Source: Paenibacillus periandrae (GTDB lineage: Bacteria; Bacillota; Bacilli; Paenibacillales; NBRC-103111). Taken from it: DNA of 64,000 nucleotides. Numbering within the stretch: the stretch's first letter is position 1; the number at the start of each line of letters is the position of its first letter. Both the position numbers and the translations under genes were made by a program. A model generated the notes under the pieces. It was not told the origin of the DNA, made no database searches, and saw only the letters and a list, made by a program, of their open reading frames with translations. Location of the stretch: contig NZ_JAJNMU010000002.1 of assembly GCF_022458865.1 (NCBI RefSeq), forward strand, positions 434,001 to 498,000. Direction: 5' to 3'. Positions 1-8,023 of the stretch are shown piece after piece.

Positions 1-1
1 C

Positions 2-1567
2 GCTGTGGGTGTTTTTTATTCATGGATGACCTTTGCCAAGGAGGACAAGACCAGTACGGAGTCAGCTGCCGACATTAGCAAAACACCACCGGCTGCCAAG
101 CCGCAAACGGCTGCACCAACGCCACCACCGGAGCCGCCTATTCCAACAGAGCAGGTCGATATCGCAATATTCGGCAGTGAACTGGAAGGCCTCTATCTGG
201 CACGAGCTGCAGCCGATGAAGGTCTTAAAGTGAAAGTACTGGATCCGAGAGAAGGATTTGGCGGACAGGTGCTGCAGGGTGAAATGCTGTTTCTCGATGA
301 GACACGGGATGACAAGTACAACCTGATGGTGCAGGGACGTGCCAAGGAGCTGTTCGATGGCTTCCGCAATGGCAAAATCCGCAAGCTTACAGAGTTTACG
401 CAATACTTTGACAAGCTCAAAAAAGACATCCCAATAGAATCAGGTATCAAGATCGTCGATATTAAGCAAACAGCAGGACAATTCGGACCAAATGCCGTTG
501 AATCTGTAACGTATGCAGGCAAAGACGGCGCCAAGAAGAACATCAAGGCATCCTATTGGGTGGATAACAGCGATTTTGCTGCACTGTTAAGTCAGTTGAA
601 GGTAAACCGGATGCCCGGTTTGGAGCAATTTTATGGAGAGACCAAAATCGAATATATGAGTTCCGGATTTATGCTTAAATTCAAAAATGTCGATTGGGCC
701 AAATTCAGCTCCAGCTTTAACAATATGACAGCACAGGAGCGCAAAACCAAATATGGCGGCGGTTCCGTAAGTGAAAGCTATGCGATCGGTCTTAGCGGAA
801 TGACGAGCGCGTACAAGCCGAGTAATGAAAGAGTCTTTTTACGCGGATTGAATGCCGTGAACCAGCGAGATGGCGAAGTGTTAATCAATGCTTTTCTGAT
901 ATACACTGTTGATCCTTCGGATGAGAAATCGGTAGCGGAAGCGATGGAGCTTGGAAAAAATGAGCTGCCGCTGATCCTTAACCATTTCCGCAAAAACATA
1001 ATTGGCTGGGAGAAGGCCGAGCTGAACGGTGCCCCTAACTACTTGTATATCCGCGAATATAATCATTATGAAACGGATTATGTGCTGAAGCCATCGGATA
1101 TGCTTGGGGCGAATATGTTCTGGGATAATGTCAGCATCGCCGGTTATCCACTTGATCTCCAGGGGATCAGCACCAGCAAATGGGGCATCGAAATGGGAAG
1201 ACCGGACAAGTACGGAATGCCACTGCGCAGCTTTTTGCTGAAGAATTATGATAATGTGCTTGTAGCCGGTAAAAATGTCGGCTCATCCGCAATTGCATAC
1301 GGCAGCGCACGCATCCAGCCGAATACGAGCCTTGCCGCTGAAACTATCGGTATTCTGCTCGGTCAAATCCAGGGTAAGAAAAAACTGCGGGAGCTGAAGG
1401 AAGCCGATATGCCTGCGCTTCACAGCTACCTTGAGACCAAATACAAGATCAAGCTGACAGGCGTTGTTGGCAATAACAAAATCAAAGGCTGGACGGCTGA
1501 TGAAATCGCCCAGCTGGATATAGGTAAAATCGTATACCCTGCCTATGTGAACACACGAAAAAAATAG
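2..1567 (+). CDS. FAD-dependent oxidoreductase, 5' end outside the window
   Basis: The frame is open to the left edge. A GTG at 5 is the first possible start inside the window, but the first residues (VGVFYSW) look like the end of a membrane helix, so the gene probably begins upstream. After a Pro/Ala-rich linker (about residues 24-48) comes a Rossmann-like strand (VDIAIFGSELEGLYLARAAA, about 51-70) with a GxxxxG pattern, then LDP and a GGQ motif, as in the FAD_oxidored family (PF12831). A C-terminal GSARIQPN segment resembles the second FAD-contacting region of that family. I infer a membrane-anchored, outward-facing flavoprotein. Its substrate is unknown. A terminator follows 37 bases after the stop. 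Confidence 0.75.
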   Translation, partial: AVGVFYSWMTFAKEDKTSTESAADISKTPPAAKPQTAAPTPPPEPPIPTEQVDIAIFGSELEGLYLARAAADEGLKVKVLDPREGFGGQVLQGEMLFLDETRDDKYNLMVQGRAKELFDGFRNGKIRKLTEFTQYFDKLKKDIPIESGIKIVDIKQTAGQFGPNAVESVTYAGKDGAKKNIKASYWVDNSDFAALLSQLKVNRMPGLEQFYGETKIEYMSSGFMLKFKNVDWAKFSSSFNNMTAQERKTKYGGGSVSESYAIGLSGMTSAYKPSNERVFLRGLNAVNQRDGEVLINAFLIYTVDPSDEKSVAEAMELGKNELPLILNHFRKNIIGWEKAELNGAPNYLYIREYNHYETDYVLKPSDMLGANMFWDNVSIAGYPLDLQGISTSKWGIEMGRPDKYGMPLRSFLLKNYDNVLVAGKNVGSSAIAYGSARIQPNTSLAAETIGILLGQIQGKKKLRELKEADMPALHSYLETKYKIKLTGVVGNNKIKGWTADEIAQLDIGKIVYPAYVNTRKK

Positions 1568-1603
1568 GCCGACTCCTGCACCACATCAGATCGTAAATAA
1601 ACA

Positions 1604-1650
1604 AGCCTCCAAAATGCTCCTAACAGGACATGATGGGGGCTGCTTTTTTT
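1604..1650 (+). terminator. Intrinsic terminator after the FAD oxidoreductase
   Basis: AGCCTCC (1604-1610) pairs with GGGGGCT (1635-1641), allowing one mismatch or wobble. An inner hairpin (TCCT/AGGA flanked by ATG/CAT) stacks inside. A run of seven T follows (1644-1650). Confidence 0.75.
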
Positions 1651-1652
1651 AT

Positions 1653-1699
1653 AATATCAGAATTTCTAAGTTTTCAGCAGAGCTGAATATTCTGATATT
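1653..1699. repeat. Nested inverted repeat just after the terminator
   Basis: AATATCAGAAT (1653-1663) is the exact reverse complement of ATTCTGATATT (1689-1699). Inside it, TTCAGC (1673-1678) pairs with GCTGAA (1682-1687) around an AGA loop. There is no U-tract, so it is not an ordinary terminator. It may be a REP-like element or an RNA-stability hairpin. The rest of the 427-base gap from 1568 to 1994 holds the terminator before it, a weak promoter and a short ORF. Confidence 0.55.
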
Positions 1700-1787
1700 G
1701 CAAGAAAAGCAACCTATTGGACGCGAATGTATCTTCACCGAATAAGCTTCGATCAGAGGCTTTTCTTATATAATCATTTTTACCCTA

Positions 1788-1814
1788 TTGAAAACTCGCG
1801 CTATTGTCTATACT
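1788..1814 (+). promoter_or_regulatory. Weak sigma-A-like promoter candidate
   Basis: TTGAAA (1788-1793) and TATACT (1809-1814) are separated by 15 bases, which is shorter than optimal. The site lies 33 bases before the short ORF at 1847 and about 180 bases before rsgA. Confidence 0.35.
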
Positions 1815-1846
1815 GTACATAGATCTGATAACTGGGAGTGAAGTAT

Positions 1847-1930
1847 ATGAAGAGAATTGTAACTCATAGCGCTAGAATGACCGAAATGCAGGACAATTGG
1901 AACCAAATTAACAGGGATTGGACCCGGTAA
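1847..1930 (+). CDS. Possible 27-residue peptide ahead of rsgA
   Basis: A short ORF starts with ATG at 1847, has GGGAGTG just upstream and encodes a basic, Trp-containing peptide (begins MKRIVTHSARM, ends NRDWTR). It lies between the promoter candidate and rsgA, 64 bases before the rsgA start. It could be a leader peptide or a chance ORF. I recognise no family. Confidence 0.3.
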   Translation: MKRIVTHSARMTEMQDNWNQINRDWTR

Positions 1931-1994
1931 AACATACATGTGTGATCGGATTGTCCTCCCTGCATAATCGAAGCGAACAAGGGAGCAGATATTC

Positions 1995-3056
1995 ATGAAA
2001 ACACCATTGGAAACTTACGGCTATCAGCCGTTTTTTGCACAACAGGCCATACAACATAATGGCTATGAGGTTGGACGTGTCATTCTGGAGCATAAGCATC
2101 TGTACCGGATCCTGGGCGAGAACGGGGAATGGTTAGGTGAACTCTCCGGCAAAAGCCGCTATGAAGCTGCTCGGCGAGAGGATTATCCGGCAGTTGGCGA
2201 TTGGGTCTGGATGACCCCATTGCCAGGCGAGCAGCGCATGATTATTCATGACATTATGAAGCGAAAAAGCAAATTTTCACGCAGAGCTGCCGGTTCAACC
2301 GTCGAGGAGCAGATCGTAGCCACCAATATAGACCGTGTGTTTCTGGTTATGGCCTTAAACCTCGATTTTAATGTAAGACGGCTCGAGCGCTACCTGCTGC
2401 TTGCCTATGAAAGCGGAGCCGCACCAGAAATCGTACTGACCAAAAAGGATTTATGCGACGATATAGCAGCCAAATATATGGAGGTAGAGGCTATAGCCCC
2501 AGGTGTACCCATCTATACCGTCAACAGTCTGGAAGATGATGGGATCGAATCGATTCTCGGCACGTTGAAGCCCGGAGAAACCATTGCGCTGCTTGGCTCC
2601 TCCGGGGCAGGTAAATCAACGCTGCTCAACAGCCTGTATGGTGAGCAAAAGCAGAAAACAGGTGCCGCACGCGATGGTGATGACCGTGGCAAACATACGA
2701 CCACACACCGTGAGCTGATCGTGCTGCCTTGCGGCGCACTCATGATCGATACGCCAGGAATGCGCGAGCTTCAGCTCTGGGACAGCAGCGAATCGATGCA
2801 CACCGCTTTTCAGGATATTGACGAGCTGGCTGCAAGCTGTCGCTTTGGCGACTGCGGGCACCACGGGGAGCCTGGGTGTGCCATTCAGCAAGCTCTCAAA
2901 GCAGGGACTCTGGACGATGCTCGCTGGAATAGCTTTTTGAAGCTGCAAAAAGAGCTGGCCTACACAGAGCGTAAAGCCGACGCAGGCGCGGCACGTGCGG
3001 AGAAGGAACGTTGGAAAAAGATACACAAGCAGCTGCGTGGCAGCGGTAATCGCTAG
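1995..3056 (+). CDS. rsgA: Ribosome small-subunit-dependent GTPase A
   Basis: RsgA is a circularly permuted GTPase that checks late 30S subunit maturation. The permuted motif order is visible: G4 TKKD (149-152) comes before G1 GSSGAGKS (201-208) and G3 DTPG (252-255). A C-terminal zinc-binding cluster follows, with C282, C287, H289 and C295. An N-terminal OB-fold region (about 25-110) and a basic tail are also present. At 353 residues it is longer than the roughly 300-residue housekeeping copy usual in Bacillus and has no prpC/prkC neighbours. It may therefore be the stand-alone second RsgA type. The start is ATG with GGGAG 11 bases upstream. Confidence 0.92.
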   Translation: MKTPLETYGYQPFFAQQAIQHNGYEVGRVILEHKHLYRILGENGEWLGELSGKSRYEAARREDYPAVGDWVWMTPLPGEQRMIIHDIMKRKSKFSRRAAGSTVEEQIVATNIDRVFLVMALNLDFNVRRLERYLLLAYESGAAPEIVLTKKDLCDDIAAKYMEVEAIAPGVPIYTVNSLEDDGIESILGTLKPGETIALLGSSGAGKSTLLNSLYGEQKQKTGAARDGDDRGKHTTTHRELIVLPCGALMIDTPGMRELQLWDSSESMHTAFQDIDELAASCRFGDCGHHGEPGCAIQQALKAGTLDDARWNSFLKLQKELAYTERKADAGAARAEKERWKKIHKQLRGSGNR

Positions 3057-3064
3057 AATGGTAT

Positions 3065-3109
3065 ACCAAGAGCCTCAACCCGTCATATGAATGGGCTGAG
3101 GCTCTTGGT
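3065..3109. terminator. Bidirectional terminator between rsgA and the convergent gene
   Basis: A perfect 13-bp stem, ACCAAGAGCCTCA (3065-3077) with TGAGGCTCTTGGT (3097-3109), sits in the gap between two converging genes. The T-run after it on the plus strand is short (CTTTGTT). Confidence 0.75.
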
Positions 3110-3114
3110 CTTTG

Positions 3115-3654
3115 TTATCGTCTCCGAAGCGCGAGCCTCACCACATTGTCCTGGAACGTCACAGCGCGTATGCCTGCAGGCTTGGGCAGGTAGTCGTTCA
3201 ACGGAATTTGCAGCGGCTGCAATTGAAACCAATCCATCGGTACAGTTAATTGCTTGATTTGGGTTCCTGTATGAGTAGCTGTCAGAAAAGGATCCTCCCA
3301 TTTGACGGTAAAAAACAACTGGGCTCCAATCGGCCACTTATCTTTATACATCAAGGTTACATCAGCTGTCCACTGGTTTCCCTTCAGATTGAATTGTGCC
3401 CCCGACAGCTTCCAATCCTCATTCAGCTGCGCACGTGATGAAAGTGTCTTTTTCAGCAAATCATTCACTTCGCTTTCGGTTAACACAACCTCCAGCCTTC
3501 GGTTTGCCAGCATATCCGTTAACTTATCCCGAACCGAAATTTCCGAATAATTCAGGTCCAGCAATCGATCCGGCTGCGCGTATGCATAGGAAACACCCAA
3601 CAGCAGGATACAAAGGATAAGCAGCATTCCTACAAAACGCAATAGCTTCCCCAT
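3115..3654 (-). CDS. Membrane-anchored YpmS-like protein (DUF2140-like)
   Basis: The 179-residue product has one N-terminal hydrophobic segment (about 8-26, ending ...VSYAYAQ), which is a signal anchor. A soluble extracellular domain follows, with alternating hydrophobic strands. The pattern LTESEVNDLLKKTL, a later MYKD and a final strand FQDNVVRLALRRR resemble the YpmS/DUF2140 family. That assignment is by eye only. The function of the family is unknown. ATG has AGGAGG nine bases upstream. It is convergent with rsgA and lies 44 bases downstream of the helicase gene on the same strand, so it could be co-transcribed with it. Confidence 0.65.
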   Translation of the reverse strand: MGKLLRFVGMLLILCILLLGVSYAYAQPDRLLDLNYSEISVRDKLTDMLANRRLEVVLTESEVNDLLKKTLSSRAQLNEDWKLSGAQFNLKGNQWTADVTLMYKDKWPIGAQLFFTVKWEDPFLTATHTGTQIKQLTVPMDWFQLQPLQIPLNDYLPKPAGIRAVTFQDNVVRLALRRR

Positions 3655-3698
3655 TTCCGCAGTTCCTCCTGACTATCGATAAACAAGTTGCAATGAAC

Positions 3699-5297
3699 TT
3701 ATGTCGGCTTGTTTTGTTTTTCTTTCAACCAGCGCGGAGCCCCTTTATTTTTACGTTCCCGCTTAAGCTCACGCTCGGATTTTTGCTGAACTGGCTTGGC
3801 GCCTTTTTTGGCTTCAGGCTTGGTTGCAGCTGCAGCATTCGAGGCACCTGACTTGCGAATATCCGAAGCTGTCACAAGCTTGCTCTCTGATCTGATCTCA
3901 GATCTGGAAGAAGCATTACTAGCTGGCTTATTGGAAGGTGGGTTGACCGGCTTGCCTGATGCAGACCTGCTCGGTGCTCTACCCGCTGCCGAAGAGGCTT
4001 TGGCAGGGTTTGGTTTACCCACAGCTGCACTGCGGACAGGCGACAGATTAGGAGAACTGGTAGGTACAGCCTCAGCCCCATTTGAACCATGCTCCTTCTT
4101 GTTTGCCTGACTCACGTGTGTCTCCTTGCCTTTGGAAGGGCCCGTTGATCTAGCTGCTCCGCGTGATCCTGATTGATAAATCTTGCCGTAAGCCATTTCT
4201 TGTTCTTCTATTTTACAGCCCAGCTTTTTAGCAAATTTATCGATAATAAACCGCTGTTTGTTCGTCAGGATGGAAATTGCCGTGCCCTTTTTCCCCATCC
4301 GTCCAGTCCGTCCAACCCGATGTACATAATGGTCGGCATCAATCGGCAGCTCGAAGTTGATGACATGTGTGACATGAGGAATATCCAAGCCGCGCGCCGC
4401 GATATCCGTTGCCAGCAGCAATTGGAATTTGCCTGCCCGAAATGCCTGCATCACCTTGGCCCGCTCCTGCTTGCCTGCGTCGCCATACAACGCCTCGATG
4501 GATAATCCGGCAAATTTCAGCTTTTCCACAATTTCAGCGACATTATCGATTTCATTAATGAATACAATCGCCGCAGGCATATTGTACAAACGAACGATAC
4601 GGCGAAGCGTATCAATCTTGTCACGGTCCTCGCAGACGAAATACAAATGCTTCAGTGTTTCCGAGGTCCGCTGCTCAGGCGAGATTTGCACATACACCGG
4701 GTCCTGCATCCAGCGGCTGATGACAGCCTGGATAGGCTCAGGCATTGTAGCCGAGAAAAATAGCATTTGTCTGTTGCGCTGCGTACCTTTAAAGATGACT
4801 TCTACCTCGCGCATGGAGCCCAGATCAAATACTTGATCGACTTCATCGACGACAACCGTCTTCACATGGTGAACGCTCAGCTTGCGCAGCTTTAACAGCT
4901 CCATCACTCTGCCCGGTGTGCCGACAATCAGCTGCGGCCGAAGCTTGAGCTTGTCGATTTGCCGGGTTAAGGCAGCACCGCCAATTAGTCCCTGAACACG
5001 GATACCCGCTTCATCGGCTAGCAGCTGCAGGGTTTCCAGTATTTGAAAGCCAAGCTCGCGAGTAGGCACAATCACGATACCTTGAACCTCTCTCGAGTTC
5101 TTGTCAACCTGCTGTAATAATGGCAGTACGTAGGCCAAGGTTTTACCTGAGCCCGTTTGGGATTGCGCTACCACATCCTTGCCGGATAAAATAACCGGGA
5201 TCGACTCCGCCTGAATCTGCGATGGGACCACAATATCTTTTTCCTGCAGTTTATTTATATAAACCTCATCAATTTGCAAACTTGAAAAACTGTTCAT
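3699..5297 (-). CDS. DEAD-box-family ATP-dependent RNA helicase (YfmL-like)
   Basis: A superfamily 2 RNA helicase. Motif I is AQSQTGSGKT (44-53) and motif Ia is PTRELG (78-83). GG, TPGR and then motif II follow; motif II reads DEVD instead of DEAD, with a following Q as in B. subtilis YfmL (DETDQ). SAT, the C-terminal ATDIAARGLDIP and the HRVGRTGRMG motif are intact. Residues from about 375 to 532 form a low-complexity Ser/Ala/Lys/Pro tail ending in a basic RWLKEKQ segment, likely disordered and RNA-binding. The expected role is rRNA or mRNA remodelling, perhaps ribosome assembly or cold adaptation. The start ATG has TAGGAGG upstream. The leader carries an unusual hairpin array. Confidence 0.9.
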   Translation of the reverse strand: MNSFSSLQIDEVYINKLQEKDIVVPSQIQAESIPVILSGKDVVAQSQTGSGKTLAYVLPLLQQVDKNSREVQGIVIVPTRELGFQILETLQLLADEAGIRVQGLIGGAALTRQIDKLKLRPQLIVGTPGRVMELLKLRKLSVHHVKTVVVDEVDQVFDLGSMREVEVIFKGTQRNRQMLFFSATMPEPIQAVISRWMQDPVYVQISPEQRTSETLKHLYFVCEDRDKIDTLRRIVRLYNMPAAIVFINEIDNVAEIVEKLKFAGLSIEALYGDAGKQERAKVMQAFRAGKFQLLLATDIAARGLDIPHVTHVINFELPIDADHYVHRVGRTGRMGKKGTAISILTNKQRFIIDKFAKKLGCKIEEQEMAYGKIYQSGSRGAARSTGPSKGKETHVSQANKKEHGSNGAEAVPTSSPNLSPVRSAAVGKPNPAKASSAAGRAPSRSASGKPVNPPSNKPASNASSRSEIRSESKLVTASDIRKSGASNAAAATKPEAKKGAKPVQQKSERELKRERKNKGAPRWLKEKQNKPT

Positions 5298-5311
5298 CTA
5301 ATTCCTCCTAA

Positions 5312-5506
5312 AAGTTTTCGTAGAAAACTTACTTCGTAAGCATCTACTAGGTTTTGCCTTGGCAAAACCTTCTTCGTAAGCATATTCTTTGTTTTCGTAG
5401 AAAACTTACTTCGTAAGCATCTGCAAGAAGTCCGGTGAATAAGTACCGCTGCGCGGGCAAATATCCTTCCGAGAAGATGCTTACGAAGCCAGTTTGCAAG
5501 CAAACT
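5312..5506. repeat. Four composite hairpin repeats in the helicase leader
   Basis: The 12-mer CTTCGTAAGCAT occurs three times on plus (5332-5343, 5372-5383, 5409-5420) and once inverted (5477-5488). Each copy is preceded, in its own orientation, by a small perfect hairpin. The stems are AAGTTTTC/GAAAACTT (5312-5330), AGGTTTTGCC/GGCAAAACCT (5349-5370), GTTTTC/GAAAAC (5391-5405), and AGTTTGC/GCAAACT (5491-5506, inverted unit). Three different stem sequences with the same fold next to a constant 12-mer suggest that structure is conserved. The array lies in the roughly 400-base gap upstream of the helicase start and would be transcribed in its leader. Confidence 0.8.
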
Positions 5507-5514
5507 CTAAGCTG

Positions 5515-5569
5515 TTGTTTCCGTATTTTTTGATTTATAAGATATTTAGCTGTAAAAGTACGGAAACAA
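5515..5569. repeat. 11-bp inverted repeat with 33-base loop
   Basis: TTGTTTCCGTA (5515-5525) and TACGGAAACAA (5559-5569) are exact reverse complements. This adjoins the composite hairpin array and may be part of the same repeat family or a remnant of another. Confidence 0.55.
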
Positions 5570-5583
5570 AGGCGAACGCTGCG

Positions 5584-5650
5584 CTTCTCCAGGATCATTT
5601 GCCCACTCCGCTCATGATTCACCGAACTTCTGGGTTTTGCCTTACCTTTC
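5584..5650 (-). pseudogene. Degenerate duplicate of the 5' end of the neighbouring hydrolase gene
   Basis: On the minus strand this stretch reads like the start of the hydrolase gene next to it. The nucleotides from 5584 match those from 6599 at roughly 80 percent over about 55 bases, with one single-base indel. The shared peptide pattern is RSxxNxERS. After the indel the reading frames diverge. I read it as a leftover of a partial duplication and not as a gene. Confidence 0.5.
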
Positions 5651-5696
5651 ACCAAACAAGCCTATAAAAGCATCATACCAATCGAAGTTGGTAACA

Positions 5697-6638
5697 TCAA
5701 TAGGAGATCTCCATCTGCTGAAGCTTCTGTGACAACCACTCGAATACCGCGTCCAATGCCTTGTCATCCTGTTCCCTTGGAAAACGGTGGCCGAAGCCCT
5801 CATGCAGCTCCATCGCAAAATCCTTGCCTGATCGCTTTAAGCTTTCAGCAAGCTTCCAGGCATGCCTCACTGGAACCAAAACATCTGAAGTGCCATGAAC
5901 GATCATAATGGGCACCTTCAAAGCATCCGCCCAATATACGGGGGATCGGCTTTGATAAGCATCAATTTGCTTGCGGGGATGGCCCACAACACGCTTGAGC
6001 ATACGTCTCAAATCGACACGCTCTTCATAAGTATCGAATAAATCGCTAACGCCACCCCATACGACAACAGGTCCTACACCTTGACACGCTTGGGCGGCTG
6101 ACAGAGCCATGATCGATCCACGGGAAAATCCGATTAGCGGAACAAGTCCTGGCTTCACCTCAGGGAGAGATTTCATCATTGTAATCGCATGAATGACATC
6201 CAGTCGGTCTTCCCCGCCAAACTCATCCCGTCCCTCACCACCTTCATTTCCCCGGTAAAAAGGAGCAAACACTACATATCCCCGTTCTGCCATACTCATC
6301 ACCCTGCGTTTGCGAGGCATACCTACTTTACGAATACCACCGCGGCAGAAGATCAATGCCGGGCAAGGCGAATTAAAGTCAGGCACCGCCAGATACCCTT
6401 TGACCCTCAATCCTTCACTTGAATAGGTTACTAAATATAGACGTACATCCGGTCTGTGACTTTGCAGCAGCTCTCTTTGTAATAACGTTCCTGATGGTTC
6501 ACCGGTTTCGTCGATGTTCGTCAATGGGATTCTTTCCTTTCCATAGAAGTCCCTTGAATATTCCAGCTGCAGGCCATATATTTCTTGGATCGTTAACGCT
6601 TCTCCACGATCATTTGGCCAACTTCTCTCATTATTCAT
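5697..6638 (-). CDS. Alpha/beta hydrolase, prolyl-oligopeptidase/dienelactone-hydrolase type
   Basis: The product of about 313 residues has the catalytic set of this fold: a nucleophile elbow GFSRGS, an acid in HGTSDVLVP and a histidine in GFGHRFP near the C terminus. Strand motifs PALIFCRGG and GYVVFAPFYRG precede them, as in acylaminoacyl-peptidase-like S9 hydrolases lacking the propeller. The substrate is unknown. I prefer the ATG at 6638 (MNNERSW), which has AGGAG upstream. A GTG at 6671 extends the frame by 11 residues but lacks a ribosome binding site. It is divergent from the small gene at 6727 across a palindrome. Confidence 0.82.
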   Translation of the reverse strand: MNNERSWPNDRGEALTIQEIYGLQLEYSRDFYGKERIPLTNIDETGEPSGTLLQRELLQSHRPDVRLYLVTYSSEGLRVKGYLAVPDFNSPCPALIFCRGGIRKVGMPRKRRVMSMAERGYVVFAPFYRGNEGGEGRDEFGGEDRLDVIHAITMMKSLPEVKPGLVPLIGFSRGSIMALSAAQACQGVGPVVVWGGVSDLFDTYEERVDLRRMLKRVVGHPRKQIDAYQSRSPVYWADALKVPIMIVHGTSDVLVPVRHAWKLAESLKRSGKDFAMELHEGFGHRFPREQDDKALDAVFEWLSQKLQQMEISY

Positions 6639-6677
6639 CAGACTTCTGATCTCCTGCTTTACAGAACTCACACAAAT

Positions 6678-6692
6678 ACGCTAGACTAGCGT
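6678..6692. promoter_or_regulatory. Perfect palindrome between divergent genes
   Basis: ACGCTAG-A-CTAGCGT, a 7+1+7 inverted repeat, lies between the hydrolase (minus) and the 88-residue protein gene (plus). The position is typical of an operator. No candidate regulator is adjacent. Confidence 0.4.
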
Positions 6693-6726
6693 TACCTTAT
6701 TAATATGAAGACAAGGAGGCTTTTCT

Positions 6727-6993
6727 ATGAATACAGAGTTTGAAACTGAATTCAACGCTTTGGTTGAAACCTTTGCAGAAATGGTGACAGGCAGCAGATC
6801 GCCGGAAATGGTGGAAAAAATCAAAGTTTGGTCCATATATAATCATATTCACAAAACAATGCCCGCCCTGGCCAGCCACTGGAATCAGGATCATCCAGAA
6901 AGTAGAGCTGTCATTCGAGGTCTCTTCGAGGAAGTGCGCGCCATGCATCTCGAGCTGAAAGAAAAGAACAAAAACACAAATCCTGAAAAGTAG
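6727..6993 (+). CDS. Small conserved-type protein, possibly YusU/DUF2573-like
   Basis: The 88-residue soluble, largely helical and acidic product starts at ATG with a strong AAGGAGG eight bases upstream. The pattern KVWSIYNHIHKTMPALASHW recalls the DUF2573 (YusU) family of Bacillales. That is recognition from memory, and the function of the family is unknown. It stands alone, divergent from the hydrolase, and ends at a bidirectional terminator. Confidence 0.7.
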   Translation: MNTEFETEFNALVETFAEMVTGSRSPEMVEKIKVWSIYNHIHKTMPALASHWNQDHPESRAVIRGLFEEVRAMHLELKEKNKNTNPEK

Positions 6994-7051
6994 TTCCATC
7001 TTCTGGAGAAGTATTACAAAGATTAACGCATCCGCACCCTGACACCAAGCA

Positions 7052-7094
7052 AGCGCCTTGAACCACTACCATATGGTCCAAGGCGCTCATTTGC
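7052..7094. terminator. Bidirectional terminator
   Basis: The 9-bp perfect stem AGCGCCTTG (7052-7060) with CAAGGCGCT (7079-7087) lies between two converging genes. The following T-rich stretch is interrupted (CATTTGCATTTTT). Confidence 0.65.
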
Positions 7095-7135
7095 ATTTTT
7101 GCATATCATAAATGGTTTGTTTAGTTAGTAGACGT

Positions 7136-7909
7136 TTATTTCTTATTCATCATCTTGTAGGTGAACCTTTCAAAGGTCCGCGGAAACAGCTGGAACAGCT
7201 TGGCCCCAAAGCCTGCCACAAAAGGCATATTCACCTCAGGAGTCCCCTTCTCGATCGCACGCATGATTTTACCGACCACGTGCTCTGGTTTGAGCATAAA
7301 CCATTTAATATTCGTCACATAATGGCCGGAAGGATCTGCCTTGTCAAAAAAAGGCGTATCAATCGGTCCCGGATTAATCGCGGTCATCTTGATTCCTGTA
7401 CCAACCAGCTCCTGTCGGAGACTGTTCGTAAAACCCAGCACGGCATGCTTCGTCGCCGAATACCCTGAGGATTTGGCTGACCCAACTTTGCCCGCTATTG
7501 AAGCGATGTTAATGATATGACCTTTACCCGCCTTCATCATAACAGGCAGCACGGCTTTGGTACAACGAACGGTTCCCAAATAATTCACATCCATCATGTC
7601 GGCCATGTCTTCGATGGAACACTCCAGCAGCTTCTCAAATAGGCCGTAGCCTGCATTATTGATCAGAATATCAATACGGCCGTATTGCTCTATGACCTGC
7701 TCCATTGTCGAGACTACTTGTTCAGTAGAAGTAACGTCCAGCTCATATATATGATGCTCACCTTGCAGCTTGGCAGCAACTATCGCCAGCTTGTCAACCG
7801 AGCGTGCCATCAGCACAGGGATAGCTCCACGCTTCGACAACTCTTCCGCCATGAGGGCCCCGATTCCACTGGAAGCTCCCGTTATGACAACGATTTTTCC
7901 GCTAAACAT
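7136..7909 (-). CDS. Short-chain dehydrogenase/reductase (YqjQ-like)
   Basis: A classical SDR of about 257 residues. It has the cofactor motif TGASSGIG (near residue 9), NNAG (about 85), the catalytic Ser in IASIAG, and YSATK with the Tyr and Lys. The C-terminal half (PGPIDTPFF ... PRTFERFTYKMMNKK) matches the YqjQ/DltE-like group. It should be an NAD(P)-dependent oxidoreductase of unknown substrate. A start further upstream at 7957 is possible, but MFSGK at 7909 is preceded by GGGGGTG and puts the Rossmann motif at the usual distance from the N terminus. Confidence 0.88.
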   Translation of the reverse strand: MFSGKIVVITGASSGIGALMAEELSKRGAIPVLMARSVDKLAIVAAKLQGEHHIYELDVTSTEQVVSTMEQVIEQYGRIDILINNAGYGLFEKLLECSIEDMADMMDVNYLGTVRCTKAVLPVMMKAGKGHIINIASIAGKVGSAKSSGYSATKHAVLGFTNSLRQELVGTGIKMTAINPGPIDTPFFDKADPSGHYVTNIKWFMLKPEHVVGKIMRAIEKGTPEVNMPFVAGFGAKLFQLFPRTFERFTYKMMNKK

Positions 7910-8023
7910 TAGACACACCCCCACAAGGATAGACGGCACCGCCGATTTTGGAAGCACTTTTCAAAAAAAAGCGGCAGCTGTCCGTCAAGCCGGAAGCTAC
8001 CACTTCTCTGTACCCGATTAGAA

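Noticed and set aside
3699..5297. Inactive helicase because motif II is DEVD
   Set aside because: YfmL-type helicases carry non-DEAD variants of motif II with both acidic residues kept. All other catalytic motifs are intact.
5294..5655. Two minus-strand open frames of 69 and 102 codons upstream of the helicase
   Set aside because: They are built from the hairpin repeats and the decayed hydrolase fragment, and repeat the same peptide by virtue of the DNA repeat. No ribosome binding site supports them.
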